Of a stretch of DNA of 64,000 bases, positions 11,300 through 21,170 are shown piece after piece. The position numbers and the translations under genes were made by a program. Under the pieces are notes generated by a model. The model was given only the letters and a program-made list of their open reading frames with translations, was not told the DNA's origin and did not search any database. This stretch comes from Astropecten irregularis (Eukaryota; Echinodermata; Asteroidea; Paxillosida; Astropectinidae). The stretch lies in the NCBI GenBank assembly GCA_963971285.1, contig OZ020259.1, positions 7,440,001-7,504,000 of the forward strand, given 5' to 3'. Each line of letters starts with the position of its first letter. Positions within the stretch are counted from its first letter, which is position 1.

Positions 11300-11797
11300 A
11301 TGTTGTCTGCAGCTTTCATCATATTTGGTGCTTTGTGTACTTGTTCTGTCACTCAAGTTTCTGCGAGGTGTAGACGTTTGCTCCGTGGTCCATCCTGCCC
11401 TCCGGAGTGGCATCAATGGGGAACTTCTTGCTATTTGGTCACTCAATCTAAGTTTACCTGGTCGAATGCTAGAGCGGAGTGCGCCAAGCTGGTTGGAATT
11501 TTGGCCGTGCCAAGCTCCCTGGAAGAGAATGATTTCATCCTGAACAATGTGATTCCGGACGGGAAGAAAGCTTGGATCGACTGCACTGATCAGGAGACAG
11601 AGAAAACCTGGGTGTGCGAGGAGGGAGGAGTGGAGGTCAGCTACAGGAATTTGCTAGACGGGCGGCCTGATGACTACGGTAGTGGAGAAGATTGCGTTGT
11701 CATTTCCAGTCTTTCCCATCAATGGAATGACGTGCCTTGCCATTATCCTTATCGTGCAGTGTGCAAGGCTCCTGCTTACTCTCATCAAGACATGTAA
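11300..11797 (+). CDS. Secreted C-type lectin L3 (RPD type)
   Basis: 165 residues from ATG 11300 to TAA 11797, very close to L2: signal peptide MLSAAFIIFGALC, CRRLLRGPSCPPEWHQWGTSC, ECAKL, WIDC...WVCEEGG. Its sugar loop reads GRPDDYGSGEDC, WND is present, and it ends YSHQDM. It also has NLLDG where nearly all copies have NWxDG: the first Trp of the core NWxxxxPD motif is Leu. Both changes argue for altered ligand binding. An AATAAA follows the stop by 18 nt. Confidence 0.85.
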   Translation: MLSAAFIIFGALCTCSVTQVSARCRRLLRGPSCPPEWHQWGTSCYLVTQSKFTWSNARAECAKLVGILAVPSSLEENDFILNNVIPDGKKAWIDCTDQETEKTWVCEEGGVEVSYRNLLDGRPDDYGSGEDCVVISSLSHQWNDVPCHYPYRAVCKAPAYSHQDM

Positions 11798-11814
11798 CTT
11801 GAGTGCTATCTGAA

Positions 11815-11820
11815 AATAAA
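11815..11820 (+). promoter_or_regulatory. Candidate polyadenylation signal for L3
   Basis: AATAAA in CTGAAAATAAAACAGG, 17 nt past the L3 stop codon. This would give a very short 3' UTR; other family members do not share it at this position. Confidence 0.4.
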
Positions 11821-12570
11821 ACAGGAATCGGGAAATATGGAGACAGACATGGGCCGCCTTTTTCACCTGACTACTACCGAAACTACGCCCTTTAACTCCC
11901 TGCACCGATGACATAGGACCTATGGAACGGTTGTGTTTATACTATATGATTATCAAACAAGACCTATACCATAATCTTAGAAACGAGAACGATATGTAAT
12001 GCACTACAAACTGCTCTTCTCTCTTTGAATTTACCTCTAAAAATCGACAATCGAAATTCGTTTTCCCGCGTATTTAAAATATTCATTGTGACATCTGACA
12101 TACCTTAGTCAAGGGCGGATCATTTAAGATTGTCATCTGGTAGAATGCTTTAATCGACTGCATGCTACCAGGCGAGGGAGGGAACCTTGGTGTGTAAGGA
12201 GGGAGGAGTGGAGTTCAGGTACAGGAATTGAGACGACTAATTCATCACGTGAAACGCTGGCTTTATTGTGGTAGTTGAGCTGATGCAGTTCCCAATCCCC
12301 TCACTCTCTCCCTCTGTCTTGACTGATTACTGATCGCTGAACTTCAAAGCTCTGTGTGTTGATTTGATGTTAGTGCGTACGATCAAATACGATCACACGA
12401 CGTGTCATTTCTGCCTTCAATCTTTTCTACAACAGGTAATATTTCCTTCAAACTTGCTTACAACAGGCCGACAGATCGTTTCATCTTTAATTTTGAATGC
12501 CAATTTAAACAAAACTATAGTTGTTGACTTTCTTCGGTAAAAGTCACGAGCGGTTAAGCCATTGGTCGTC
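11821..12570. other. Spacer between L3 and L4
   Basis: Contains a shortened spacer-module fragment (~12040-12130: AAAATCGACAATCG...GACATCTGACATACC) and a lectin relic (12143-12232, listed separately). It is followed by the type-II upstream module (12250-12570) shared with 37.35-37.67, 40.43-40.75 and 62.75-63.07 kb. No intact gene. Confidence 0.55.
12143..12232 (+). pseudogene. Lectin relic (mid-domain)
   Basis: TTTAATCGACTGCATGC, then GAGGGAGGGAACCTTGGTGTGTAAGGAGGGAGGAGTGGAG..AGGTACAGGAATTGA, corresponds to WIDC...EGTWVCEEGGVEVRYRNW of intact genes. It has an in-frame TAA in place of the Cys-Glu step and a stop at the Trp. A decayed gene unit ahead of L4. Confidence 0.6.
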
Positions 12571-13056
12571 ATGTTTTGTGCAGTTTTCATCACTTTTGCT
12601 GCTTTCTCCACTTGCGGTGTCACTCAAGTTACAGGTAGATGTTCGCATCCTGATCCACCCTGCCCTCCGGAGTGGCATCACTGGGGAACTTCTTGTTATA
12701 TGCTCACTCAGTCCCAGTTTACCTGGTCGAGTGCCAGAGCCAAGTGCGCCAAGGTGGATGGCATTTTGGCCGTGCCAAGCTTCCTGGAAGAGAGTGATTT
12801 CATCGTGGACGATGTGATTCCGGACGGGGAGGGAGCTTGGATTGACTGCAATGACCGAGAGACCGAGGGAACCTGGGTGTGCCAGGAGGGAGGAGTGGAG
12901 GTCAGCTACAGGAATTGGGCAGACGGGCAACCTGATGACTCTTATTGAGAATGTTGTGCTATGATTCGTGAAGATACTCATTGGAATGACGCGGGTTGCG
13001 GGCTGTCTCATCGCGCAGTGTGTAAGCAGCCTACTTACTCTCACCGAGACCTGTAA
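12571..13056 (+). pseudogene. C-type lectin L4, nonsense in the sugar-binding loop
   Basis: ATG at 12571 (MFCAVFITFAAFSTC...), full family length of 162 codons to TAA at 13054-13056. The domain is otherwise intact, including QPDDSY. The next codon is TGA (12946-12948), where L9 has GGA in QPDDSYGEDC. Reading on gives the normal end: WND, closing cysteines and SHRDL. Because one base separates it from an open gene, it is a young null. A truncated product would lack the last ~36 residues, with the WND motif and three core cysteines, and should not fold. The signal peptide resembles the QPN sub-family while the body is QPD type, so this may be a chimera. Confidence 0.85.
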
Positions 13057-15612
13057 TTCAAAACACTAGTCAGAATCGGTGTTGGATCTGGCTGCCTTTC
13101 CCCATGAACCGCACTCACACAATCATGTATGTACATCTCAATTTCTCTATCAACAATCCCAGTGTTTCTTCAGATAGTAACATTAATGACGTTGTGCACG
13201 CCGGAGACACAGTGACATAGGTTTACGATAACTGTTAATCAGATCATCCAGTCCCGAATGTCAAGCGCAAACCACTGGTAGTTTCAGAATAACAGCTTTC
13301 CGTAAAAGAGTTTCGTTTCCTCCAGCTACATCGTATTCTAGGATATCCCCTTCATATCGGACGGATGGAACTGTTTTCAAGGAGTAAAATCGACTGACCG
13401 GCGGGACACTTCTTTCAGTAGTGGAAATATGACAATTTTAACTCTGCGATCATTTTACGAACACTCTGTGCATGTGGACTGTTTGAGCTCTGCGTCTGAG
13501 CTCAAAACTGATCTTGATTGTGCTGGAAGTTCTGTTTGTTTGTTACGATGGCCGGCTGAACAAGACTATAGTGCACTCATGGTGAGCATTGAATTAATCT
13601 TATCACTCTTAATAATTTTCAGACAATTTTACCGGTTTGATAGCAACGATTGGCTGATATTTCAGCCTCTATAACTGGACACATTTATTAATTGTCTCTA
13701 AATTTCATTCATTGTATTTCCATGATTTCATTCCTGGCATAATTGATAATGGACTATAAAGAATAATAAAAAAAAAACCTGCCATCTTGCCAACTTTATC
13801 ATGAGATAACACGTGTTTTCACCGTTTGTAAATTACTATGCGAAAACAAAAACTATAAAATTGAAGTCAAATAATTATTTGATCAACACTACAAACTGCG
13901 CTTCTCTCATTTCCTACAAAAATCGGCATTTAAAATCCGTGTCCTCGCGTAACATTCATTCAACTTTGTTCCATCGTGACATCTGACATTCCTTAGTCAC
14001 GGGCGGAATAATTCATTGTAATCAAGATTTGCTCTCTATATGTGTTCATCAATTTTGACTTTTCACTGTATACACTCAAGTTGAAGTCGTAGTCACACAT
14101 TGGTGATATAGTCCAGACCCGCACTGCACATTAGAGACTAGAAAGGCCAAGTCAAACTTCTGACATGTTGACTTGCATATATTCAAGTTGTTTTTTGTGA
14201 ATTCTGCTCAGATTATTTCCATGGTGTATATGTGGTAAAATAGTATCGAGAAAAAAATATATATAAAATTGAAAAAAAAAAATTGAAAGGGCACAAATTG
14301 TGTACAATTCAGCATCAGTGGTACAATTTGAACATCAATAAGCATCTTGCAGTATCGTATACAAGTAACATGTTGTGTGGTAAAAGTGTATTCGTGCAAT
14401 CAATTTTATTCAAATAATTGTTTTGTGAATTTCAAGCCACTTTCATTGTCAATGATATTTAATCTGTAGATGGCCTGTTTTGCATCAGACGTTTATAATT
14501 TTGGGACAATTTAAGTTGTGAAACTTTTGTGCACTGTGCTTAGATTAATTGAATAGATATGCCTACAAAAAATAAGAAGAAAAAAAAAGAAGCAAAAAGA
14601 AATAATAAATATACAAAAATTCAATTTCATCAATAAATACAAATTTTTTAAAGAGCAAAAATCGTTTAAATTGTTTTGCACCATTTTCAATATTAATAAG
14701 CATCGGTAGACAGAAAAGTAACATTTTATGTGTGTTATATTATATGCGGATTTTAGTGTGAATTTCAAACCAATTTCATTGTAAAATAACATTTGAAGAT
14801 AGCCTGGTTTGCACCAGACGTGTATAATTTACAACCAGAGCCAAAAGAGCTGTTTGTTGTGCAACATTCGTGAATTGTGCGTAGATGAACTAAATCGTGA
14901 ACCATACTATATACGTGCTCTGGCTGAATAAAGAAAAACCAAACCAACAAACCAAACCAGGCCAAACAAAACTAAACAAAATCCAACTCAAATTTGAACA
15001 GAGCACAATTTTCAGTATAAATTATTCAACACAATTAGTATAGCAAAAAATATCTCACTGTCTGGTTAAAACTGTAATCGTGCGATAAATTTTATTCGAA
15101 TTTTAGTGTGAATTTCAAACTGTTTTCATTGTAAATGACATTTAATCTGTAGATAGCCTGTTTTGCATGAGACGTGTATTATTTAGAACTCGGGCTAATC
15201 CCATAGAGCTGCTTAGCGGTAAGCGATTCTTCTCTGCTTACTGTAGCAGAAACATTTACTCAAACTTGATTTTTTTGCTTACACTCGCCTGGCGATTTTC
15301 ATTTAAACAATCGGTGTAGAAGGATTAAGTGTCATTTTTCTGTGCTGAATATTAAGCAGCCACATGAAAATTAATATGAACATCGATGAACCGCACAATC
15401 ATTATTATTTTGCATAAGCAGCTCTATGCAATTCGTCCCCATCATTATTAGGGCAAGAGTTTAAAAACAAACATATCAAAACAAAATTCTGGATAGATCG
15501 AATTTAGACAGAAACTGACAAAAAGAAAATAATTACGATCTCAATTGTTACAGTCTTGAATAGTTTTTGTCAAATTGATCAATATTTTGTCGATTGATTT
15601 TCCTATAACATT
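13057..15612. repeat. L4 3' flank and spacer module copy 2 (first part)
   Basis: 13057-13640 resembles the 3' flanks of L1, L5, L9 and L10. 13918-15612 is the spacer module, nearly identical to 1-1156 plus 2136-2712 but without the Helentron-like element, so it gives that element's empty site. The module is interrupted at 15612 by the Ngaro element and resumes at 22447. No gene seen. Confidence 0.75.
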
Positions 15613-15904
15613 CCCTTTGAGGCACATGTTGCTTCAAAGAGTTTATTGCCCCCAAGATGGTTTCTTATTGCAAGGTCCGGAACTAGCCTCCCAAGGCCTT
15701 GCGGTTCTGGCCACAGTGGTGGTATTCCAGCTAGTGATCATAAATAATGGTTGTAGTCAGAAAGACTGGACTGAGTTAATTAATCGGAATACCACATGTA
15801 GATGGACGGTCAATATAGCCAGAACCCTAGTGAATGATCACTCACTTTTGTCCGAGCAGTTTAGCCAGTCGGTTGTGCGGTTCTTAACAAAAATTATTTT
15901 TGAG
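15613..15904 (+). repeat. Ngaro terminal repeat A1
   Basis: 292 bp starting CCCTTTGAGGCACATG and ending ATTATTTTTGAG. Repeated at 21171-21465 (A2), which has three extra bases (GTATAAGTC versus GTAGTC) and ATATATCC for ATATAGCC. It forms the left end of the element and probably contains the promoter. Confidence 0.92.
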
Positions 15905-16035
15905 ACCTTGTTCCTATCTTATTCGCCGTTTTTTAGTAATACTCTCTGTGCTAAATTCTTCAATTTATTTAAGTTGTTACTTTATTGCTCTTATTCATTT
16001 CAATTGAATATACAACTTAATTGTGTGTTAACGTG

Positions 16036-17181
16036 ATGCCTAAGTCAAAAAGTAAGAGGACATCAACTGGACCGGTCCTCCAGGGAAGGAGGACGCGGGG
16101 GAGGCCTCGCACCGTTCGGCCTGGGCCGGCCGAAGCTCCCGTGTCCACGTCGGCGTCTGATGCCTCGGTGGTTGGACCACCGCCGACCTTACCGTCAGCT
16201 ACAGGCACTTCTTCGGCTGGCCCTTCGATGGTGCCGGGCCCCCCTGGTTCTACCGATCCTGTTCTGCCTCAACCCGTCGCATCGGGATTGGGTGAGTTAA
16301 ATCCGTTCAGTCCTTCACTTACTTTGACCAATAATAATTGTCCAGCTACCACTACCACTTTGTCTAGCGCTAGTACTAGCCAGGCTACTTTGCCCATCAA
16401 CATGCCACCTCTGTCCGTTCAACCCGCATCTTCACTTGACCATTCTCAATCGGCTTTAACAAGCGTCTGCGATGCCCTGGGATTGGGGGTTCCACAACAA
16501 ATTCGCGACAAAATTTGGAATGGCGAATTCGTTGAATTCGGCTCTTTACTACGGCCGGCTCGTACAAGTTTGGGTCCGTATTCTTCCAGCGATTGTGTGC
16601 TGATGGTCGGTTCTCAAGAGTCACCTGCATGGCAAATTCGGCCTCATACCCCCAATGCGCGTGTTACGTCCATCGAGCAGTGGACGTCGGCGTTCTTAAT
16701 TTTTACATCTATTTACCTGATGCGCCAGCCGGACCGTGCGCGTCAGTTGCTCAAATATGCCGATACCATCAGGTCCGCTGCCTTTCGCCGCGTAGGTTAT
16801 GGTTGGCGGGACTATGATATTCAGTTTCGCTTACGGCAAGCACGGATGCCGGCGCGTTCATGGGCTAGCATTGATGCAGAGTTGTGGCTAATGCTTGTTG
16901 GCCCCCCGGCCCAACAGAATTTTCGTCCCTTCTCCTCTAAGCCTACTCAGCAGCGCGCCGGCACTTTTCGTGCCTCTTCCCAAGATCAGCGATCCACCAC
17001 CGTCGGTATCTGTTTCGATTTCAACCGCGGTCAGTGCATCCGACCGGCCTGTCGATTCTTGCACAAATGTTCCGCATGCATGTCCCTTGGCCACTCCGCC
17101 AATACTTGCAGGGGTAGTTCCCGCGGTGCGCGGAGTACAGCCAACTCAACCACACTTGCCAACCCCAATAATTCTAAGTAG
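16036..17181 (+). CDS. Ngaro ORF1, gag-like protein
   Basis: 381 residues from the ATG of MPKSKSKRTS. A basic N-terminus is followed by a long Pro/Ser/Thr-rich low-complexity stretch (to about residue 130), then an alpha-helical middle. The C-terminal cysteine/histidine cluster begins CFDFNRGQC (roughly residues 320-355) and resembles a CCCH finger followed by a zinc-knuckle-like CSAC...H..TC unit. This fits the structural, nucleic-acid-binding protein that precedes pol in DIRS/Ngaro elements. The TAG stop (17179-17181) is separated from the RT ATG by one base. Assignment rests on position and the zinc cluster, since gag proteins of this group share little sequence. Confidence 0.8.
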   Translation: MPKSKSKRTSTGPVLQGRRTRGRPRTVRPGPAEAPVSTSASDASVVGPPPTLPSATGTSSAGPSMVPGPPGSTDPVLPQPVASGLGELNPFSPSLTLTNNNCPATTTTLSSASTSQATLPINMPPLSVQPASSLDHSQSALTSVCDALGLGVPQQIRDKIWNGEFVEFGSLLRPARTSLGPYSSSDCVLMVGSQESPAWQIRPHTPNARVTSIEQWTSAFLIFTSIYLMRQPDRARQLLKYADTIRSAAFRRVGYGWRDYDIQFRLRQARMPARSWASIDAELWLMLVGPPAQQNFRPFSSKPTQQRAGTFRASSQDQRSTTVGICFDFNRGQCIRPACRFLHKCSACMSLGHSANTCRGSSRGARSTANSTTLANPNNSK

Positions 17182-17182
17182 A

Positions 17183-18760
17183 ATGATTCCCTTTCTCCGC
17201 TCATACCCAGCACAACAAGATACACTTGCATTAATAGATGGTTTCACTTACGGGTTTCGTTTGGGTTATTCCGGGCCACGTGTCAGTTCCTCGGCTCGTA
17301 ATCTATTATCAGTACGTGAAAATCACACACTGTTACTTGACAAAATTGCCCGTGAGGTGCGTTTGGGCCGCGTTGCTGGGCCTTATTCCAGCCCCCCCTT
17401 GCCGGATTTGCGTTGTTCTCCTGTTGGTCTAGTACCAAAACAAACCCCGGGTCAGTTTCGCTTGATTCACAATCTATCCTCCCCTATTGGTGATTCTGTT
17501 AATGATCACATTGACCCATCTCTTACTGCTGTTAATTATACCAGTTTTGATGATGCTGTTACCTTAGTTTCTCGTCTAGGTCCCGGTGCCCTTATGGCAA
17601 AATCAGATATTAAGTCAGCGTTCCGATTATTACCAGTGCACCCGCATGACTTTAATCTGTTAGGTTTCTGCGTCAATGGGTCATATTATTATGATAAATG
17701 TATGCCAATGGGCTGTTCTATTTCGTGTGTAACGTTCGAGCGCTTTAGCTCTTTCCTTGAATATTGTGCTCGCAAAGTGGCAGTGTCAGATAACATCATA
17801 CACTACCTTGACGATTTCTTTTTTGTTGGTAGTGCTCAGTCCCTGGACTGTGCTCGTGCACTTCAGTCATTTACAATATTATGTAAGGAGTTTGGGGTTC
17901 CCTTGGCCATGGACAAAACAGAAGGACCAGCCACTCTCATCACTTTTCTTGGTTTAGCGATTGATACTGTCAGTCAGAAAATTTTGATTCCATCGAACAA
18001 ACTAGCTTCGATTTTGATGAAATTAGATTCTGCTTTAGGCAAACACAAACTTACACTACGAGAGCTCCAGTCGCTGTTAGGCAGTTTGAATTTTATTTGT
18101 AAGGCTGTGCGTCCTGGTCGCGCTTTTTTGCGTCGTTTGTTTGACTTGACTACTGGCGTTCAAAAGCCACACCATCGAGTCCGTATTTCTTCGGGGGCCC
18201 GTGCTGACATGTTGGTATGGAGGCAATTCTTGGCACATTTTAATGGTGCGGTCATTTTCACTGAGGACGTTTGGCATTCAAGTGATAATTTGCATTTGTT
18301 TACAGACGCTTCGGCAGAAATAGGCTTTGGTGCATTCTTTAATGGTAAATGGACGCACGGTAGATGGCCCATGGAGATTCGTTCACGGAAGTTTTCCATT
18401 GCTTTCCTTGAATTTTTCCCAATTGTCTTTGCACTTCAATTATGGGGCCTTACGTTGCAGAATAAGCGAGTTATCTTCTGGACGGATAATGAAGCAGTAG
18501 TGGCTATAATTAATCGTCAGACTTCTCGCTGTCCGCATATCATGCAACTGGTCCGAATGTTTGTTGTCCGTTGTTTGACATTGAATATTACATTTAAAGC
18601 ACGTCATGTTCCCGGCATTGCTAACTCTATCGCAGATTCATTATCGCGCCTACAGATGAAGAAATTCTTCCAGTTGGCGCCCGAGGCAGACCCCAGTATG
18701 ACACCCTTGCCCCCAGATCTTTGGAACGACTTCGGCTTGAAGTTCACGGCCTCCTTGTAG
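17183..18760 (+). CDS. Ngaro ORF2, reverse transcriptase - RNase H
   Basis: 525 residues from ATG 17183, one base after the gag stop. RT core: the FRLIHNLS and KSDIKSAFRLLPV blocks, MPMGCSIS, and catalytic YLDD at residues 208-211. The RNase H domain follows: FTDAS (Asp375), FWTDNE (Asp435) and DSLSR (Asp485). It copies the element RNA and degrades the RNA strand. The same frame is open 288 nt further upstream inside gag (to ~16895) but only with non-ATG starts there, so I take 17183, suggesting stop-reinitiation. No methyltransferase domain, which separates it from DIRS1 itself and agrees with Ngaro. Frame intact. Confidence 0.9.
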   Translation: MIPFLRSYPAQQDTLALIDGFTYGFRLGYSGPRVSSSARNLLSVRENHTLLLDKIAREVRLGRVAGPYSSPPLPDLRCSPVGLVPKQTPGQFRLIHNLSSPIGDSVNDHIDPSLTAVNYTSFDDAVTLVSRLGPGALMAKSDIKSAFRLLPVHPHDFNLLGFCVNGSYYYDKCMPMGCSISCVTFERFSSFLEYCARKVAVSDNIIHYLDDFFFVGSAQSLDCARALQSFTILCKEFGVPLAMDKTEGPATLITFLGLAIDTVSQKILIPSNKLASILMKLDSALGKHKLTLRELQSLLGSLNFICKAVRPGRAFLRRLFDLTTGVQKPHHRVRISSGARADMLVWRQFLAHFNGAVIFTEDVWHSSDNLHLFTDASAEIGFGAFFNGKWTHGRWPMEIRSRKFSIAFLEFFPIVFALQLWGLTLQNKRVIFWTDNEAVVAIINRQTSRCPHIMQLVRMFVVRCLTLNITFKARHVPGIANSIADSLSRLQMKKFFQLAPEADPSMTPLPPDLWNDFGLKFTASL

Positions 18761-19656
18761 ATTCTGTCGCTCCCCACACTCATTCGCTTTACAAACGTGC
18801 TTGGAATTTCTTTTGTTGGTTTGTTTCCCATCATGGACTAAGTTCTCCTGATTCTCATTATTCCTTACATCAACTTGTTCAATTTATTGCATTTATGTCT
18901 GTTAATAGTTATTCTCCTGCAACAATAACATCGTATGTTACGGGAATTGCTTGTACTTTACGTCTACATAGTTTGCCAGATATAACCCAGCATTTCATTG
19001 TCAAACGGTTGTTAACTGGTTGTCGACGACGTAACAGCCGTCGGGATACACGACGTCCTATTACATTTGACCTTCTCCGTCGTATTATTCCTGCATTGCA
19101 GTCTGTTTGTACCAATCAGTTTGAAGCGCTACTGTTCCGTGTAGCCTTTCTTTTGGCATTTTTCGGTTTTATGCGCGTGGGGGAGCTTACTGCGACATCC
19201 CGTAATGCGAGTTCCCCTTTAAAGAGGTCAGATGTCACACTTAGACATCTTCCTACTGGGGGCGTTCTGGAAGTTAATGTCCGTTTTTCCAAGACGGATC
19301 AATTTGGCCGGGGCTGTGTATTATGCATTCCCTCTGTCTCCAATGGTGAAATTTTGTTGTGCCCGGTCCTTTCCGCAACGGAATATTTGCGCGACAGCTC
19401 AGCAAATCATAACCATTTTTTATCTCACTTTGATGGTTCGCCCTTGACTCGATATCAATTCACATCAATATTAAAACGGTCCCTGCAATTCATTGGTGTA
19501 CACGACCCCCGCTTTACATCACATTCCTTTCGTATTGGCGCAGCCACGTCTGCTGCTATGGCTGGTATTTCAGAACAAGACATACAAAGGATGGGTCGCT
19601 GGCGGTCGGGCGTGTTTCGCCGTTATATTCGTATTGCACCTGAACTTTCTCACTAA
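18625..19656 (+). CDS. Ngaro ORF3, tyrosine recombinase (start uncertain)
   Basis: A frame open from just after the TAA at 18622-18624 to the stop at 19654-19656, overlapping the RT frame by ~135 nt in the -1 register. The core-binding domain begins around HTHSLYKRAW. The catalytic domain shows the first Arg in MRVGELT, then HSFR (His at 19522), GRWRS, and the Tyr nucleophile in RRYI (19624-19626), giving the R-H-x-x-R...W...Y set. It would integrate the circular DNA intermediate without target duplication. The first in-frame ATG (~18895) lies inside the core-binding domain, so expression by -1 frameshift from RT, splicing or a non-AUG start is more likely. I found no clear X-XXY-YYZ heptamer. 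Confidence 0.85.
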   Translation, partial: LYRRFIIAPTDEEILPVGARGRPQYDTLAPRSLERLRLEVHGLLVDSVAPHTHSLYKRAWNFFCWFVSHHGLSSPDSHYSLHQLVQFIAFMSVNSYSPATITSYVTGIACTLRLHSLPDITQHFIVKRLLTGCRRRNSRRDTRRPITFDLLRRIIPALQSVCTNQFEALLFRVAFLLAFFGFMRVGELTATSRNASSPLKRSDVTLRHLPTGGVLEVNVRFSKTDQFGRGCVLCIPSVSNGEILLCPVLSATEYLRDSSANHNHFLSHFDGSPLTRYQFTSILKRSLQFIGVHDPRFTSHSFRIGAATSAAMAGISEQDIQRMGRWRSGVFRRYIRIAPELSH

Positions 19657-19748
19657 TAGGCTATATGACTTTGCTAGTCTTTTCAATTGTGGGTCCTTCT
19701 CATGGGTTTATTTCCATTTCTGTTTCCTTCCGTTTATGAACATGAGCT

Positions 19749-20336
19749 ATGGTGCGACCGGCATACAAGCCTCCGGTGTGGGTGGTCGGGGACTCCTTCG
19801 TTCATTGGACCTCCCGGGTAGCAGACACGTGGGCTGGGGATCTTTTGCGAGAGCTGGTGGATGTCCGCTGGCGTGGCAAGGCAGGCCTCACCTTGGGGCG
19901 GTTTAACGACCACCTACATGCATGTTGGATTGCAGAAGACAAGAAGCCACACATGATAATAATTCATGTTGGCTCAAACGATCTGGGGAAGCTTCCCAAA
20001 CTAATAGTGTCCGACTTGATAAAAAACGTTTTGACAGTCACGAGGACCTTGTTGCCTCAGGCTGTCATGTTTTGGTCGGACATTTTACCAAGGGTCAGCT
20101 ACACTGGCGCACTCCGCTAACACAAGGTTGAGCGAGCCCGACGGGCCATAAATCGTGGGGTGGACAACCTCATGCGGGGTGCGCCAGGTGGTGTCATCCA
20201 CCATCCCCAGATCGAGTGGAACAGCAACCACTACATGCCAGATGGCGTGCATCTCACTGATGCAAGTTCTCAAATTTTAATTGAAAATTTTCGACGGGCT
20301 CTTTCACTTGCTGTTTATACGTACATTTATTCCTAA
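19749..20336 (+). pseudogene. Ngaro SGNH/GDSL-like hydrolase frame, one internal stop
   Basis: ATG 19749 opens a frame with block I VVGDSFV (Ser nucleophile) and block III HVGSND (Gly/Asn oxyanion residues), then a TAA at 20118-20120. Past that stop the same frame stays open to TAA 20334-20336 and contains block V DGVHLT (catalytic Asp and His). The stop therefore separates the two halves of the active site. SGNH-type esterase domains are known accessory proteins in Ngaro-like elements; their role is unclear. Either this copy is broken by one mutation, or the stop is read through. I favour a mutation. Confidence 0.8.
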
Positions 20337-20404
20337 TTTCCCGAGAACGGGTATACCGTCCTCAAGGCCTCATAGGCTATTTGGCGGCGGTCATAAATGA
20401 CCGT

Positions 20405-21170
20405 TTGGCGGAATTACATTCTGAACGCCATCATAGCCCTATTAAGGCTTTTTATTTACCGCATTTTAACATCTCGAAATGTTTACTTTAAGTATATTTT
20501 GGTGCACATTGTCTTTCACTGATCTTGCTCTTGATCAAGCCTTAAGTGAAGATGGACATTTATGCCAGTTGTCTGGTTAAATGAAATCATTAAACAATAT
20601 TATATATACGCTTAAACTGTTTTTGTTATGCATGCATGGGTATGCATATACATGCACATGATTCCACGGCACAAGTTACGCCGGGACTCAGCCTTTGTAT
20701 ATTATATAAGATTGTCTCGCGGATCGCAGCGACCGGAGACCAACTTAAAGGTGTTACAGTTGCACATTTTTGGATTTGAAACATGTATTAATTGGGCCTT
20801 CGCGGATCGCAGCGACCGGAAGGCATGGAATAATTATTGGCACTGTGTTGTTTCGCGGATCGCAGCGACCGGAAACAAATGGAAAATTGATGTGTAGGCC
20901 TACACTTGTGGAATGTTATGGGGCTTCGCGGATCGCAGCGACCGGAAGCCAAATTGGATTATGGTGTTGAGTTTTATATTGAGTTGTGATTTTCCCGGGT
21001 CGCAGCGACCGGAAAATCCGTGTTTCGCGACTCGCAGCGATCGGAGACACATGCAATTACCTATGGTAATCAATCTATCTGGTAATAAACTGCTCTGGCC
21101 GTACTAAACAAAGAAATAAAATTTGTCAATGTCTGATATTTCTTTCCGTCTTGTCGCATGGGGTAATAAT
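20405..21170 (+). repeat. Ngaro terminal repeat B1
   Basis: 766 bp, repeated at 21681-22446 with a constant offset of 1276 bp; every stretch I compared is identical. It contains the six-hairpin array (20714-21050). It ends GGGTAATAAT directly against A2, so B1-A2 mimics the junction of the circular integration intermediate. Confidence 0.92.
20714..21050 (+). repeat. Six covarying hairpins (in B1)
   Basis: Hairpins at 20714-20740, 20796-20824, 20848-20878, 20922-20950, 20988-21018 and 21020-21050. Hairpins 1-4 share the core GCGGATCGCAGCGACCG: CGG pairs with CCG, TCG with CGA, loop CAG. The outer stems differ but always match themselves: GTCTC/GAGAC, GCCTTC/GAAGGC, TTGTTTC/GAAACAA, GGCTTC/GAAGCC, GATTTTC/GAAAATC, and GTGTTTC/GAGACAC with one G-T pair. 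In the sixth the inner pair changes from CGG/CCG to CGA/TCG. This is compensatory change, pointing to selection on pairing in RNA or single-stranded DNA. Confidence 0.9.

Noticed and set aside
20714..21050. Regularly repeated palindromes resembling a CRISPR array.
   Set aside because: The context is a eukaryotic retrotransposon, spacing is irregular (32-82 bp), stems vary, and the whole block is part of a terminal repeat.
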